A stretch of DNA of 64,000 nucleotides from Methylocystis iwaonis (GCF_027925385.1 NZ_AP027142.1:2276001-2340000), one strand, 5' to 3'; positions 20,197 to 30,657 are shown, counted from the stretch's first letter. Notes: generated by a model from the sequence alone, not told the origin. Made by a program: numbers and translations.

Positions 20197-21213
20197 ATGA
20201 TCACTCGCATCGCCCTTTTCGCCGTCCTCTTTCTCAGCGCGGGCGCCGCGCGCGCCTATGATCCCTATGGGCCGGCGCGGCCGGAGTCGGACCTCACCCT
20301 TGCGCAGGGCTACAACCGCCCGCCCGCCGATATCGATCTGCCGCCCGGCGACATCGACACTGGCGCCGCCGAGCCAGGCGCGCTGGTCACGCGCATCGAT
20401 CGGCTCGAACGCGACATTCGCCGCCTGACCGGCCAAAACGAAGAGCTGCAGCACAAGGTGCAATTGCTGGAGGAGCAATTGCGCGCCGCCAAGGAGGCCG
20501 CGCCGCGTCCCGCCGACCCGACCGCAACGCATCCCGCCGCCGCGCTCCCGCCCGTCGCCGGGGCGCCGAGCCCGGCGACGACAGGCATGCGCCGTAGCGA
20601 CGCTTTCGATCCGGCGAATGATCCTTCCGCGCCCGGCGCGCCCAAGCCGCTCGGGACGACCACGCCTTCCGCGCCCCTCGCCAATCCGCCAAAGACCGTG
20701 GCGGGCTCGGTCAGCAGCGCGCCGCCGGTGCGCGAAGCCGGGCAGCCGCTCGACATCGCCCATGGGCGCCTCGTCGGCGACCAGCCCTCGACCTTGCCCG
20801 AAATCGCGCCCGCTCCCCCGGCCGCCCCACCCGGCCCCAAGGAGGAATATGAAGAGGCTGTGGCGACGCTCAAGGCGGGCAAGTTCGAGGCGGCTGAGAA
20901 ATCGCTCGAAACATTCCTCACCAAAAACCCCAAGAGCAAATTCGCCCCTGCGGCGACCTTCAATCTCGGGGAGAGCTTCTTCCTGCGCGGGCGCCATCGC
21001 GAGGCGGCCGAGAAATATCTCGAGATTTCGCAGAAATACGGGCAATCGGCGCAGGCGCCGGACGCCCTGCTGCGGCTCGGCCAATCGCTCGGCGCCATGG
21101 GCGCGAAGGAACAGGCTTGCGCCTCCTTCGGCGAGATCGGCATGAAATATCCGGGCTCGGCGCCGCGCATTCGAGACGCGGCGCAGCGGGAAAGCAAGAA
21201 GCTGCAATGCTGA
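20197..21213 (+). CDS. cpoB: Tol-Pal system protein CpoB (YbgF)
   Basis: A periplasmic coordinator of peptidoglycan synthesis and outer-membrane constriction that binds TolA. It has a signal peptide (cleavage near ARA-YDP, residue 20), a trimerising coiled coil at residues 65-100 (RIDRLERDIRRLTGQNEEL), a long Pro/Ala linker, and C-terminal TPRs (about residues 218-335) typical of YbgF. The length of 338 residues fits. It is followed 13 bp later by tilS and then ftsH, the standard alphaproteobacterial order, but tolQRAB-pal are not upstream; a pal gene lies 10 kb away. Confidence 0.9.
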   Translation: MITRIALFAVLFLSAGAARAYDPYGPARPESDLTLAQGYNRPPADIDLPPGDIDTGAAEPGALVTRIDRLERDIRRLTGQNEELQHKVQLLEEQLRAAKEAAPRPADPTATHPAAALPPVAGAPSPATTGMRRSDAFDPANDPSAPGAPKPLGTTTPSAPLANPPKTVAGSVSSAPPVREAGQPLDIAHGRLVGDQPSTLPEIAPAPPAAPPGPKEEYEEAVATLKAGKFEAAEKSLETFLTKNPKSKFAPAATFNLGESFFLRGRHREAAEKYLEISQKYGQSAQAPDALLRLGQSLGAMGAKEQACASFGEIGMKYPGSAPRIRDAAQRESKKLQC

Positions 21214-21226
21214 CGCGCGGCCGCCC

Positions 21227-22210
21227 TTGACCTTGGATAAAGCTGCCGGCGCCTTTGCGCTGCTGGCGCCCTATGAGAGCCTGCTGCTCGCCGTCTCCGG
21301 GGGACCGGATTCCGTCGCGCTGATGCTGCTGTGCGCGCAATGGCCGGAGCGCGCCTCCCATGAGATTGCAGTGGCGACGGTCGACCACGGCCTTCGCGCC
21401 GACGCTCGCGCGGAAGCCGAACAGGTCGGCGAATGGGCCCGCAGTCTCGGCTTTGCGCATCATCTCTTGAGCTGGGAGGGCGAAAAGCCGCAGACCCGCA
21501 TTCAGGAGCGCGCCAGGGCGGCGCGCTACGCCCTGCTCGCCGATTGCGCGACAAGCTTGGGCTCCGGCGCCATTGTGACGGCGCATCACGCCGACGACCA
21601 GGCGGAAACGATTTTGTTTCGCCTGACGCGCGGCTCGGGCGTCTCGGGACTGGCGGGGATGGCTCCGCGATCCAACGCGCATGGCGCCCCGCTTCTGCGT
21701 CCGCTTCTGGCCTTCCCGAAGGCCGAGCTGGTCGAGATCTGCGAGAACGCCGGCCAGCGCTATTTCTGCGACCCCTCGAACGCCAACGACGCCTACGCCC
21801 GCGCCCGGCTGCGCAAGCTCATGCCGCTGCTTGCGCAACAGGGGCTCGATCGGACGGCGCTTCTGCGCCTGGGCGAACGCGCCGCCCGCGCCGAGGCCGC
21901 GCTCGCCTCCTGCGCCGCCGCCGCTCATGAGCGCGCGCTCACGGAAACTGCCCCGGCGCTCGCCGGATTCGATGCGGGCGCTCTCACGGAGCTGCCGCTC
22001 GACATCCTGCAACGCCTCCTGGCGCGCGAGATTGCAAGGCTCGCGCCGCAGGCGCAACTACGCCTCGACAGGCTGGAGCGGGCGGCCGATCGGCTCTCCC
22101 GGGCGCTTCGCGAAAAGGCGCCACTTCGGCTCACCATCGCCGATCTTCTGATCGAATCGGACGGTAACAACGTCACCTTGCGGCCGGCGCCGCCCAGGCG
22201 TTCCGCCTAG
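21227..22210 (+). CDS. tilS: tRNA(Ile)-lysidine synthetase
   Basis: TilS modifies C34 of the CAU anticodon of tRNA-Ile2 to lysidine so that AUA is read as Ile. The PP-loop AVSGGPDSVALML (residues about 22-34), DHGLRADAR and TAHHADDQAET are intact. At 327 residues it lacks much of the C-terminal domain of the longer enzyme but matches short alphaproteobacterial forms. There is no ATG start: TTG at 21227 or 21233 is used, 13 bp after the cpoB stop. It is essential in most bacteria. Confidence 0.9.
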   Translation: MTLDKAAGAFALLAPYESLLLAVSGGPDSVALMLLCAQWPERASHEIAVATVDHGLRADARAEAEQVGEWARSLGFAHHLLSWEGEKPQTRIQERARAARYALLADCATSLGSGAIVTAHHADDQAETILFRLTRGSGVSGLAGMAPRSNAHGAPLLRPLLAFPKAELVEICENAGQRYFCDPSNANDAYARARLRKLMPLLAQQGLDRTALLRLGERAARAEAALASCAAAAHERALTETAPALAGFDAGALTELPLDILQRLLAREIARLAPQAQLRLDRLERAADRLSRALREKAPLRLTIADLLIESDGNNVTLRPAPPRRSA

Positions 22211-22352
22211 GCCGGAACCGTAAAGACGCTCGACCTTTACGGGGCCTCCCTTGGCAAGAAACATGGGCGCGCCTAGATTAATTCGAACTTGGGAAGCGCG
22301 TCCCTCTCGGGGGAATCCACCCGCGCGAGGCGCTCCCGTCACGGATAACCAA

Positions 22353-24272
<1,920 letters not shown>

Positions 24273-24280
24273 GATAAAAT

Positions 24281-24305
24281 GGCCCGGCGAGATTCTCGCC
24301 GGGCC
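24281..24305 (+). terminator. Hairpin after ftsH
   Basis: A perfect 11-bp stem, ggcccggcgag-att-ctcgccgggcc, begins 8 bp after the ftsH stop. No U-tract follows (tctgagaaag), so it may be a weak intrinsic terminator or a 3'-end stabiliser. Confidence 0.65.
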
Positions 24306-24321
24306 TCTGAGAAAGTGGCGG

Positions 24322-24471
24322 TGACGCCCCTCGCGCTTCGAGACGCCTGCTGCGCAGGCTCCTCAGCATGAGGGGCTTCTGCTTCTACCCCAAACACTTA
24401 GCCTCATCCTGAGGAGCGAGCGAAGCTCGCGTCTCGAAGGACGGGGCCGCCTCGGAGGTTTGTTAACAAAC
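24322..24471 (-). repeat. Dispersed repeat R1, copy 2
   Basis: The reverse-strand copy of the element at 11971-12113, from gacgcccctcgcgcttcgag to gaggtttgttaacaaac. It lies between two near-identical GGCCCGGCGA hairpins, one on each side, in the gap between the convergent ftsH and PilZ genes. Confidence 0.85.
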
Positions 24472-24475
24472 TGAG

Positions 24476-24507
24476 GGCCCGGCGAGACGTCGCCGGGCCT
24501 TTTCCTT
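24476..24507 (+). terminator. Intrinsic terminator beyond the R1 element
   Basis: A 10-bp stem, ggcccggcga-gacg-tcgccgggcc, followed by ttttccttt. Its arms repeat those of the hairpin at 24281-24305, so the R1 copy looks inserted into, or bracketed by, duplicated terminators. This second hairpin has the better T-tract for ftsH readthrough. Confidence 0.7.
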
Positions 24508-24524
24508 TGAGCGCCGAAGCGTTC

Positions 24525-24779
24525 ATACGAGATCCGCTCGATTAGTTCGGCGTCATCGCCGGACGCGCGGCAGTTTGGACACATAGGAAGGAAATCACCG
24601 CCGTCATTGCGAGGAGGCGGAGCCGACGAAGCAATCCAGCAGGGCCGCATCGCCGCCCTGGATTGCTTCGCTTCGCTCGCAATGACGGGTTCCCCAGCGC
24701 TTTTGGGCTCTGGATTCCGGTCGGGCTTTTGCCCCCCGGGAATGACAAGCGCCAGTGCGAGCAGTTCAAACGGAAATGG
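24525..24779. repeat. Composite repeat: R3 ends with R2 nested inside
   Basis: It runs from tacgagatccgctcgattag (one R3 end) to gcgagcagttcaaacggaaa (the other), with an R2 palindrome at 24602-24688 (cgtcattgcgaggaggcgga ... cgctcgcaatgacgg) and ggtcgggcttttgccccccg near the right end. It is the reverse orientation of the elements at 13.9 and 43.6 kb and fills the gap before the convergent PilZ gene. Confidence 0.75.
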
Positions 24780-24781
24780 CG

Positions 24782-25057
24782 TCAAACCCTTCCCGGCCGC
24801 AATGTCACGACATTGGCGAAGAAGCGCAGGCCGATATCGCGCTCCTGCCGCCAAACGGCGCGCGCCGTGCGCCGCTCCTCGGACTTGTCGATCACAAGAT
24901 CGAAGACATCCGGGAGCGCGATCTGTTGGTCCCATTGCACGCGCGCGCCCCCCTCGCTGAGGTTGCGGACGACGCAGTCGAATGTCGATCGCTCGAAAAA
25001 CTCGATCCGCCCTCCCAGCAAAGTGCGCCGTCGCAAAGATGTCCGCCGCTCTTCCAT
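24782..25057 (-). CDS. PilZ-domain protein
   Basis: A 91-residue single-domain PilZ protein, a likely c-di-GMP receptor. It has the basic RRR patch near the N-terminus (MEERRTSLRRRTLLGG) and the NLSEGGARVQW motif (the D/NxSxxG element). PilZ proteins couple c-di-GMP to motility or exopolysaccharide output. The start is the ATG at 25057, just inside an in-frame TTG. The 3' end abuts a repeat cluster. The target is unknown; an exopolysaccharide locus lies at 41-50 kb, but a link is only speculative. Confidence 0.85.
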   Translation of the reverse strand: MEERRTSLRRRTLLGGRIEFFERSTFDCVVRNLSEGGARVQWDQQIALPDVFDLVIDKSEERRTARAVWRQERDIGLRFFANVVTLRPGRV

Positions 25058-25211
25058 CAATTCATCCTCTCAAATCACGAGTGGCCCAGAGTGAAACGAA
25101 GGCGGCCTCGTCGGAATCCGACAAAAAGACGCCTACGTCACCTTAGCGGCTCCTCGGGAGGGAGAGAGCGAAAGACTTTCTTAACCCTAACGGCCCTTAA
25201 CGATCCTTGGC

Positions 25212-25562
25212 TTACCCGATCAGCTCCTGCACCGTCTCCGCCGGACGGCAGAGCGCCGCCTTCTCGCCGAAGAGGACGATCGGCCGCTCGATGAGGATCG
25301 GATTTTTCTCGATCGCGGCAAAAATCTCGTCCTCCGACACGGCTGGATTATCGAGGCCAAGCTCCTCATAGGGCGTCCCGCGCTTACGGAGAATGTCGCG
25401 CACGCTCTTGCCCATGCGTTTCAGCAGCCCTTGCAGGGTCTTTCGATCCGGCGGCGTCTTGAGATATTCGACGACCTCGGGCTCGTGCCCGGCCTCGCGC
25501 AGAGCGGCGAGGACTTTGCGCGACGTGCCGCAGGAAGGGTTGTGGTAAATAACGACCCGCAT
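25212..25562 (-). CDS. arsC: Arsenate reductase (glutaredoxin-coupled ArsC family)
   Basis: A 116-residue thioredoxin-fold protein with the catalytic cysteine at residue 11 (YHNPSCGTSRK) and the Spx/ArsC-family C-terminal segment NPILIERPIVLFGEKAALCR. Enzymes of this type reduce arsenate to arsenite with glutathione and glutaredoxin. No arsenite exporter or ArsR is adjacent, so it may instead be a general ArsC/YffB-like reductase. It is divergent from glmM; the 155-bp gap holds an inverted repeat. Confidence 0.88.
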   Translation of the reverse strand: MRVVIYHNPSCGTSRKVLAALREAGHEPEVVEYLKTPPDRKTLQGLLKRMGKSVRDILRKRGTPYEELGLDNPAVSEDEIFAAIEKNPILIERPIVLFGEKAALCRPAETVQELIG

Positions 25563-25622
25563 TCAAGCATCCTTCTCGAAGTCAAGAGCGACCTAAATTT
25601 ACCTGATGGTCCAAATTGTGGA

Positions 25623-25641
25623 ATACCGTTGAATACGGTAT
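25623..25641. promoter_or_regulatory. Inverted repeat in the arsC-glmM intergenic region
   Basis: ATACCGT (25623-25629) and ACGGTAT (25635-25641) form a perfect 7-bp inverted repeat with a 5-bp spacer, midway in a divergent promoter region that is AT-richer than its surroundings. It is a good operator candidate for a dimeric regulator. Only the symmetry is seen. Confidence 0.4.
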
Positions 25642-25717
25642 CGGGCAGAATGTTTTGGCCACATCGAAGCCCAACTTTGCGTGACCTTGTGCGCTTATCC
25701 CACGAAAAGGAATACAG

Positions 25718-27064
25718 ATGGCGCGTCATTATTTCGGAACGGACGGCATACGCGGCCTCGCCAACGTCAAAATAACGCCCGAACTGGCGCTCAAGGTCGG
25801 ACAAGCGGCCGGCCTCATTTTCCAGCGCGGCGAGGGCCGCCATCGGGTGGTCATCGGCAAGGACACAAGGCTCTCCGGCTATATGATCGAATATGCGCTG
25901 GTCGCCGGCTTCGCCTCGGTCGGCATGGACACGCTGCTGCTCGGCCCGATGCCGACGCCCGCCGTCGCCATGCTCACCCGCTCCATGCGCGCCGATGTCG
26001 GCGTGATGATCTCCGCCTCGCATAATTCCTTCGAGGACAATGGCATCAAGCTCTTCGGGCCGGACGGGCACAAGCTCTCCGACGAGATCGAGAGCGAGAT
26101 CGAAACGCTCCTCGACAGCGATCTCGGCCGCAAGCTCGCGGCCTCCACCCAGCTCGGCCGCGCCCGCCGCATCGACGATGCGCGGGCACGCTATATCGAA
26201 TTCGCCAAACATACGCTGCCGCGCAATCTGAGCCTCGAAGGCCTGCGCGTCGTGGTCGATTGCGCCAATGGCGCCGCCTATAAGGTCGCCCCCGAAGCGC
26301 TTTGGGAGCTGGGCGCCGAAGTGATCTCGATCGGCGTGGAGCCGGACGGCTTCAATATCAACCGCGACGTCGGCTCCACCTCGCCGCAGGCGCTGCGCGA
26401 GAAGGTGCGCGAATTGCGCGCCGACGTCGGGATTGCGCTCGACGGCGACGCCGACCGCGTGATCCTCGTCGACGAAACCGGCGCCGTGATCGACGGCGAT
26501 CAGGTGATGGCCGTCGTCGCTCGAAGCTGGCGCGACCAGGGGCTGCTCGCAAAGCCCGGCATCGTCGCGACGATCATGTCCAATCTGGGCCTCGAGCGCC
26601 ACCTTGGCGCCATGGGCCTGACGTTGGAGCGCACCGCCGTCGGCGACCGCTATGTGATCGAACGCATGCGCAAGGAGGGCTACAATGTCGGCGGCGAACA
26701 GTCGGGGCATGTCATCCTCTCCGATTATTCGACGACCGGCGACGGACTTGTGACCGCCATGCAGGTGCTCGCCGAGGTCAAGCGCAAGAACCGGCGCGTG
26801 AGCGAAATCTGCCATTGTTTCGAGCCCTTGCCGCAGGTGCTCAAGAATGTCCGCGCGCAGAAGGTGATGCTCGAGAAGAAGTCGGTCGTCGTGGCGATAG
26901 ACTCGGCGCGCGCGCGGCTCGGCAACGCCGGGCGCCTGATCGTGCGGCCCTCCGGCACGGAGCCGGTGATCCGGGTCATGGCCGAGGGCGATGATCGCGA
27001 TCTCGTCGAGACGCTGGTCGCGCAGGTTTGCGACGCGCTGAAGGAGCCCGCGGAAGCGGCCTGA
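25718..27064 (+). CDS. glmM: Phosphoglucosamine mutase
   Basis: It converts glucosamine 6-phosphate to glucosamine 1-phosphate for UDP-GlcNAc, hence peptidoglycan and LPS. The protein starts [20 protein letters not shown]. The active-site phosphoserine is in [18 protein letters not shown] (about residue 100), the metal loop is [11 protein letters not shown], and the sugar-phosphate loop is [12 protein letters not shown]. It is complete at 448 residues. It follows ftsH at a distance, as in most Hyphomicrobiales, with two reverse-strand genes in between. Confidence 0.96.
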   Translation: MARHYFGTDGIRGLANVKITPELALKVGQAAGLIFQRGEGRHRVVIGKDTRLSGYMIEYALVAGFASVGMDTLLLGPMPTPAVAMLTRSMRADVGVMISASHNSFEDNGIKLFGPDGHKLSDEIESEIETLLDSDLGRKLAASTQLGRARRIDDARARYIEFAKHTLPRNLSLEGLRVVVDCANGAAYKVAPEALWELGAEVISIGVEPDGFNINRDVGSTSPQALREKVRELRADVGIALDGDADRVILVDETGAVIDGDQVMAVVARSWRDQGLLAKPGIVATIMSNLGLERHLGAMGLTLERTAVGDRYVIERMRKEGYNVGGEQSGHVILSDYSTTGDGLVTAMQVLAEVKRKNRRVSEICHCFEPLPQVLKNVRAQKVMLEKKSVVVAIDSARARLGNAGRLIVRPSGTEPVIRVMAEGDDRDLVETLVAQVCDALKEPAEAA

Positions 27065-27075
27065 GAAAAAAAGCG

Positions 27076-27110
27076 GGCGCGGGGCGTTTGAGACGCCCCG
27101 CGCCGCCTTT
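27076..27110 (+). terminator. Intrinsic terminator after glmM
   Basis: A perfect 12-bp stem, ggcgcggggcgt-ttgag-acgccccgcgcc, 12 bp after the glmM stop, followed by gccttt. The short T-run makes it a moderate but convincing terminator. Confidence 0.75.
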
Positions 27111-27269
27111 CAAAAGCCGTTATGCTTTACAGAATTAGCCAAACTGCCGGTATTTTGGGTTAAGTGGTAAGGTTAACTCGCCTTTAAGCGGTTTCGGTCA
27201 TGTTTACGCCCGATGGCTACGCGCCACGGGTCCGCTTCGCGGCCCTCTTTACGTAAAGGGGAAGTAATC

Positions 27270-28142
27270 ATGGGCCGTATATTCGCCCTCCTTTTTGCGG
27301 CCGCAGTTCTCGCCGGCGCGACCGCTGGCGCAAACGCCGCCGATCTGCTGCCGCCGCCGCCACCGATCGAACCGCCGCCGCCCGTCGATCTCGGAGGCTG
27401 GTATCTGCGCGGCGACGTGGGCGTCGGCGCCACCCAGATTTCAGACTGGAACTATTCGCTACGCCCGGGCATCGACGGCGCCGGAAATGTGGTGATCCCC
27501 GCCGGTCCGGTCTGGAACACTCACCGAAGCATCGGCGACACGGCCTTCGCGGGCGCAGGCGTCGGCTACCAGTTCAACAACTGGGTTCGCTTCGATCTGA
27601 CCGGCGAATACCGCATCCAATCCGCCTATCGCGCCACGAATTTCTTCGCCTTCCCGGGCTGCGGCTCGGCGTGTAGCGGCTTCGACAATTACAACGCCAA
27701 TCTGGGCACCGCCCTGTTCCTGGCGAACGCCTATGTCGATCTCGGCACCTGGTATGGGCTGACGCCTTTCATCGGCGGCGGCGTCGGCGCGGCCTTCCAC
27801 AATTTCTCCGGCCTCACGGACGTCGGCTTCGGCGTCGCCAATGGCGGCTATGGCGTCGCCGCCGATACGAATGCGACGAATTTCGCCTGGCAGGTGACAG
27901 GCGGCCTCGCCTTCGCGGTGACGCCGAACCTGCGGCTGGAAGTGGCGTATCGCTACCTCGACATGGGCAAGATCACGAGCGGTCCGATCTCCTGCAACGC
28001 CCTGCCCTGCTTCGGCGAGCGCCACTCCTTCAACGTCGCCTCCAACGACGTGCGGGTCGGCTTCCGCTACATCATCCCCTCGCTCACGCCAGTGCCGATG
28101 ATGGCGCCGCCGCCGATGCCCCCGCTGGTGCGGAAATACTGA
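27270..28142 (+). CDS. Outer-membrane beta-barrel protein (Omp25/31-like porin family)
   Basis: A 290-residue protein with a signal peptide (cleavage after ANA, residue about 24), a Pro-rich linker (DLLPPPPPIEPPPPVDLGGW) and an eight-stranded barrel-like pattern with alternating aromatic strands (YLRGDVGVGATQ, LRLEVAYRYLDMG, DVRVGFRYIIPS). It ends in aromatic RKY, typical for barrel assembly. The family includes Brucella Omp25 and rhizobial RopB. The ATG at 27270 has a strong ribosome binding site (aaggggaag). A similar gene lies at 62.5 kb. Confidence 0.85.
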   Translation: MGRIFALLFAAAVLAGATAGANAADLLPPPPPIEPPPPVDLGGWYLRGDVGVGATQISDWNYSLRPGIDGAGNVVIPAGPVWNTHRSIGDTAFAGAGVGYQFNNWVRFDLTGEYRIQSAYRATNFFAFPGCGSACSGFDNYNANLGTALFLANAYVDLGTWYGLTPFIGGGVGAAFHNFSGLTDVGFGVANGGYGVAADTNATNFAWQVTGGLAFAVTPNLRLEVAYRYLDMGKITSGPISCNALPCFGERHSFNVASNDVRVGFRYIIPSLTPVPMMAPPPMPPLVRKY

Positions 28143-28153
28143 TCTCTCCATCG

Positions 28154-28185
28154 AACGGCGCGGGCGCTCCCCGCGCCGTTTTTTG
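28154..28185 (+). terminator. Intrinsic terminator after the porin gene
   Basis: A perfect 11-bp stem, aacggcgcggg-cgctc-cccgcgccgtt, ends in a T-run (ttttttg). It is the best-formed intrinsic terminator in the window, 12 bp after the stop codon. Confidence 0.88.
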
Positions 28186-28189
28186 TTGT

Positions 28190-28249
28190 GCGCGCCTGAA
28201 GGCGCGCGGTCCGGGGGCGCCAATTTGGACCGCGCGCCTTCAGGCGCGC
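28190..28249. repeat. REP pair upstream of the RAYT gene
   Basis: Two inverted 23-bp REP units, 28190-28212 (gcgcgcctgaaggcgcgcggtcc) and 28227-28249 (ggaccgcgcgcc-ttcaggcgcgc), are separated by 14 bp that contain ggcgcc. The inner-facing unit ends 17 bp before the RAYT start codon. The same unit recurs downstream of the gene and near 11.9/12.1 kb; a one-base variant is at 50.4 kb. Confidence 0.88.
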
Positions 28250-28266
28250 CGCAAAAAGCTATTGTC

Positions 28267-28821
28267 ATGACCGACGATCACAAAGGCTGGCATTCGCGCG
28301 GCTATCTTCCGCATTTCGACTCTCCCGAAAGCATTCAGCACATTGTCTTCAGAACGCTGGGCAGCCTTTCAAAAGCCGTGGTCGACGCCCTCCCCGCCAG
28401 CGTGGATCGCAGGCGTGAAATCGACGCCGCGCTCGACCGCTGCGATGGCCCCCGGCCATTGGCCGACCCGCAAGCGGCGAAAACCGTCCAAAACGCGATC
28501 CTCCATTTTGATGGAGACCGCTACCGCCTGCTTGCTTGGTGTGTCATGCCCAATCATGTCCATGTCGTCGTGGAAGCCTTTGCAGGCTTCCCGCTCGGCG
28601 GACTGGTTCGTAGCTGGAAGGCGTTCAGCGCTGCACAAATCAACCGCGCGCTAGCGAGGCGCGGGGCGTTTTGGGCGCCTGACTATTTCGACCGTTATGT
28701 CAGGGATGAGACGGACTTGGCGACGACGATCGACTACGTGGAGAATAATCCAGTCGTCGCCGGGTTGGTTTCGACCCCTGCTGATTGGCCCTGGTCCTCT
28801 GCAAGCGTGATGCGCGCCTGA
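28267..28821 (+). CDS. REP-associated tyrosine transposase (RAYT, Y1 transposase family)
   Basis: A 184-residue single-domain HUH nuclease. The HUH motif is in VMPNHVHVVVE (His-Val-His) and the likely catalytic tyrosine lies in APDYFDRYVRDETDL, followed by DYVENNPVVAGLV, a hallmark RAYT segment. RAYTs nick single-stranded REP hairpins and are thought to spread them; they are single-copy and domesticated rather than ordinary insertion sequences. The gene is bracketed by inverted REP units, and its own stop codon lies inside the downstream unit. The start at 28267 is just after the upstream unit. Reading frame and motifs are intact. Confidence 0.88.
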   Translation: MTDDHKGWHSRGYLPHFDSPESIQHIVFRTLGSLSKAVVDALPASVDRRREIDAALDRCDGPRPLADPQAAKTVQNAILHFDGDRYRLLAWCVMPNHVHVVVEAFAGFPLGGLVRSWKAFSAAQINRALARRGAFWAPDYFDRYVRDETDLATTIDYVENNPVVAGLVSTPADWPWSSASVMRA

Positions 28822-28868
28822 AGGCGCGCGGTCCCGGCGCCAATTGGACCGCGCGCCTTCAGGCGCGC
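28812..28868. repeat. REP pair downstream of the RAYT gene
   Basis: Inverted REP units at 28812-28834 and 28846-28868, spaced by 11 bp that again contain ggcgcc. The first unit overlaps the last three codons and stop of the RAYT gene. The second ends 24 bp before the xseA start codon. Confidence 0.88.
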
Positions 28869-28892
28869 CGCATATCCAGCTATATTGCAAAG

Positions 28893-30437
28893 ATGCCCTT
28901 GTCCGACCCCGACATCCCCGCCTCCGACGGCCCCCTCACCAACGCCCCGGAAATCAGCGTCACGGAACTCGCCAATGCGCTCAAACGCACGGTCGAGGAC
29001 CGTTTCGGGCGGGTGCGGGTGCGCGGCGAAATCTCGAATTATCGCGGGCCGCACGCCTCCGGCCACGCCTATTTCTGCCTGAAGGACCAGGGCGCGCGGC
29101 TCGACGCCGTGATCTGGAAGGGGACCTTCATGCGCCTGCGCACGCGGCCGCAGGAAGGGCTCGAAGTCGTCGCGACGGGGCGCATCACCACCTTCCCCGG
29201 CAAATCCTCCTATCAGATCGTCATCGAGTCGCTGGAGCCGGCGGGCGTCGGCGCGCTGATGGCGTTGCTCGACGAGAGGCGCAAAAAGCTCGCGGCCGAG
29301 GGGCTGTTCGACGAATCACGCAAGCGCCCCCTGCCCTTTCTGCCCAAGGTCGTCGGCGTCGTGACCTCGCCGACCGGAGCGGTCATACGCGACATTCTGC
29401 ACCGGCTGAACGACCGCTTCGCGCGTCATGTGCTGGTCTGGCCGGTGCGCGTGCAAGGCGAGACCTCGGCGGCCGAAGTGGCGGCGGCGATCGACGGCTT
29501 CAACGCCTTGCCGGTCGACGGCCCGGTTCCGCGCCCGGACGTTCTCATCGTCGCGCGCGGCGGCGGCTCGCTCGAGGATTTGTGGAGCTTCAACGAGGAG
29601 ATCGTCGTGCGCGCGGCCGCCGCCAGCGCCATTCCCCTGATCTCCGCAATTGGCCATGAGACCGACACCACGCTGATCGACTTCGTCGCCGATCTGCGCG
29701 CGCCGACGCCCACGGGCGCGGCCGAGAAAGCCGTGCCGGTGCGCGCCGAGCTTGCCGAGCATCTCGCGGCGCGGGCGCGACGACTTGCGATGGCGAAGAC
29801 GCGGGCCGTCGAGCAGCGCCGCCTGCAGCTTGCGACCTTCGCGCGCCTGCTGCCGGCGCCCGAGCAATTGCTGCAGACGCCGCGCCAGCGGCTCGACCGC
29901 GCCTCGGAGCGCCTGCGCGCGACGCTGCGGGCGCACCAGGACGGCCGGCGTCTCCAGCTCGCGCGGCTCGCGCATGTGCTCTCCCGCCATTCGCCGCAGG
30001 CGGAGCTGGCCGGCCAGAAAGAGAAACTCCGGGGCCTGGGCGCGCGGCTGAAGGCCGGCCTCGACGCCCGCGTGGCGCTGGCGCATCACGAGAACAAGGG
30101 GGCAAGGCGGCGCATGGAAAGCGCCGCCGCAAGGCTCCCGCAGGCGATCGCGGCGCTGATCGCGCGCAAGAATGAGCGCCTGGAGCGGCTTGCGCGCCTG
30201 CAGGATTCCCTCAGCCACAAAGCCGTGCTGGCCCGAGGCTTTGCGCTGGTGCGCGACGAGAGCGACGCGCTTGTCCGCAGCGTCGCGCAGGCGCCGGCGG
30301 GCGCCGCCCTGAACATCGAATTTGCCGACGGCCGCATCGCCGCGCGGGCGGGAGAAGCCGACGCGCTGACGATAACGCCCGCCTCCCGGAAAAAACCGCG
30401 CAAGACGCCGGGCGGCGATCAGGGCTCGCTCTTTTGA
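28893..30437 (+). CDS. xseA: Exodeoxyribonuclease VII large subunit
   Basis: With XseB it degrades single-stranded DNA to oligonucleotides in repair. The N-terminal OB domain (EISVTELANALKRTVEDRFG, RVRGEISNYRGPHASGHAYF) is followed by the catalytic domain (VVTSPTGAVIRDIL, VARGGGSLEDLWSFNEE, SAIGHETDTTLIDFVAD) and a long coiled coil of about 150 residues. The start at 28893 (MPLSDPDIP) gives 514 residues, slightly longer than the enteric protein. The frame stays open upstream through the REP pair, but that is repeat DNA. xseB is not adjacent. Confidence 0.94.
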   Translation: MPLSDPDIPASDGPLTNAPEISVTELANALKRTVEDRFGRVRVRGEISNYRGPHASGHAYFCLKDQGARLDAVIWKGTFMRLRTRPQEGLEVVATGRITTFPGKSSYQIVIESLEPAGVGALMALLDERRKKLAAEGLFDESRKRPLPFLPKVVGVVTSPTGAVIRDILHRLNDRFARHVLVWPVRVQGETSAAEVAAAIDGFNALPVDGPVPRPDVLIVARGGGSLEDLWSFNEEIVVRAAAASAIPLISAIGHETDTTLIDFVADLRAPTPTGAAEKAVPVRAELAEHLAARARRLAMAKTRAVEQRRLQLATFARLLPAPEQLLQTPRQRLDRASERLRATLRAHQDGRRLQLARLAHVLSRHSPQAELAGQKEKLRGLGARLKAGLDARVALAHHENKGARRRMESAAARLPQAIAALIARKNERLERLARLQDSLSHKAVLARGFALVRDESDALVRSVAQAPAGAALNIEFADGRIAARAGEADALTITPASRKKPRKTPGGDQGSLF

Positions 30438-30445
30438 GCTAAGCC

Positions 30446-30640
30446 CGTCATTGCGAGCGAAGCGAAGCAATCCAGGGCGGCGATGCGGCCCTGGATTGCT
30501 TCGTCGGCTCCGCCTCCTCGCAATGACGGCGGAGAGTCCCTGCGTGTCCAAACGGCGAGCGTCGGGTGATGGCGCCGAACCAATCGAGCGGATCTCGCGT
30601 CATTCCCGATGCTCGCGAAGCGAGCGGTCGGGAATGACAG
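30446..30640. repeat. R2 palindrome followed by a partial R3 element
   Basis: R2 at 30446-30530 (cgtcattgcgagcgaagcga ... cctcgcaatgacgg) is followed by aaccaatcgagcggatctcg and cattcccgatgctcgcgaag ... gtcgggaatgac, which are R3 modules. It fills the gap between xseA and the next, convergent gene. Confidence 0.7.
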
Positions 30641-30657
30641 ACGCCCGAGTGTTCGAG

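Noticed and set aside
24607..24960. Short frames running through repeats R2/R3
   Set aside because: The same peptide patterns recur at every repeat copy because the DNA repeats; they have no ribosome sites and are not genes.
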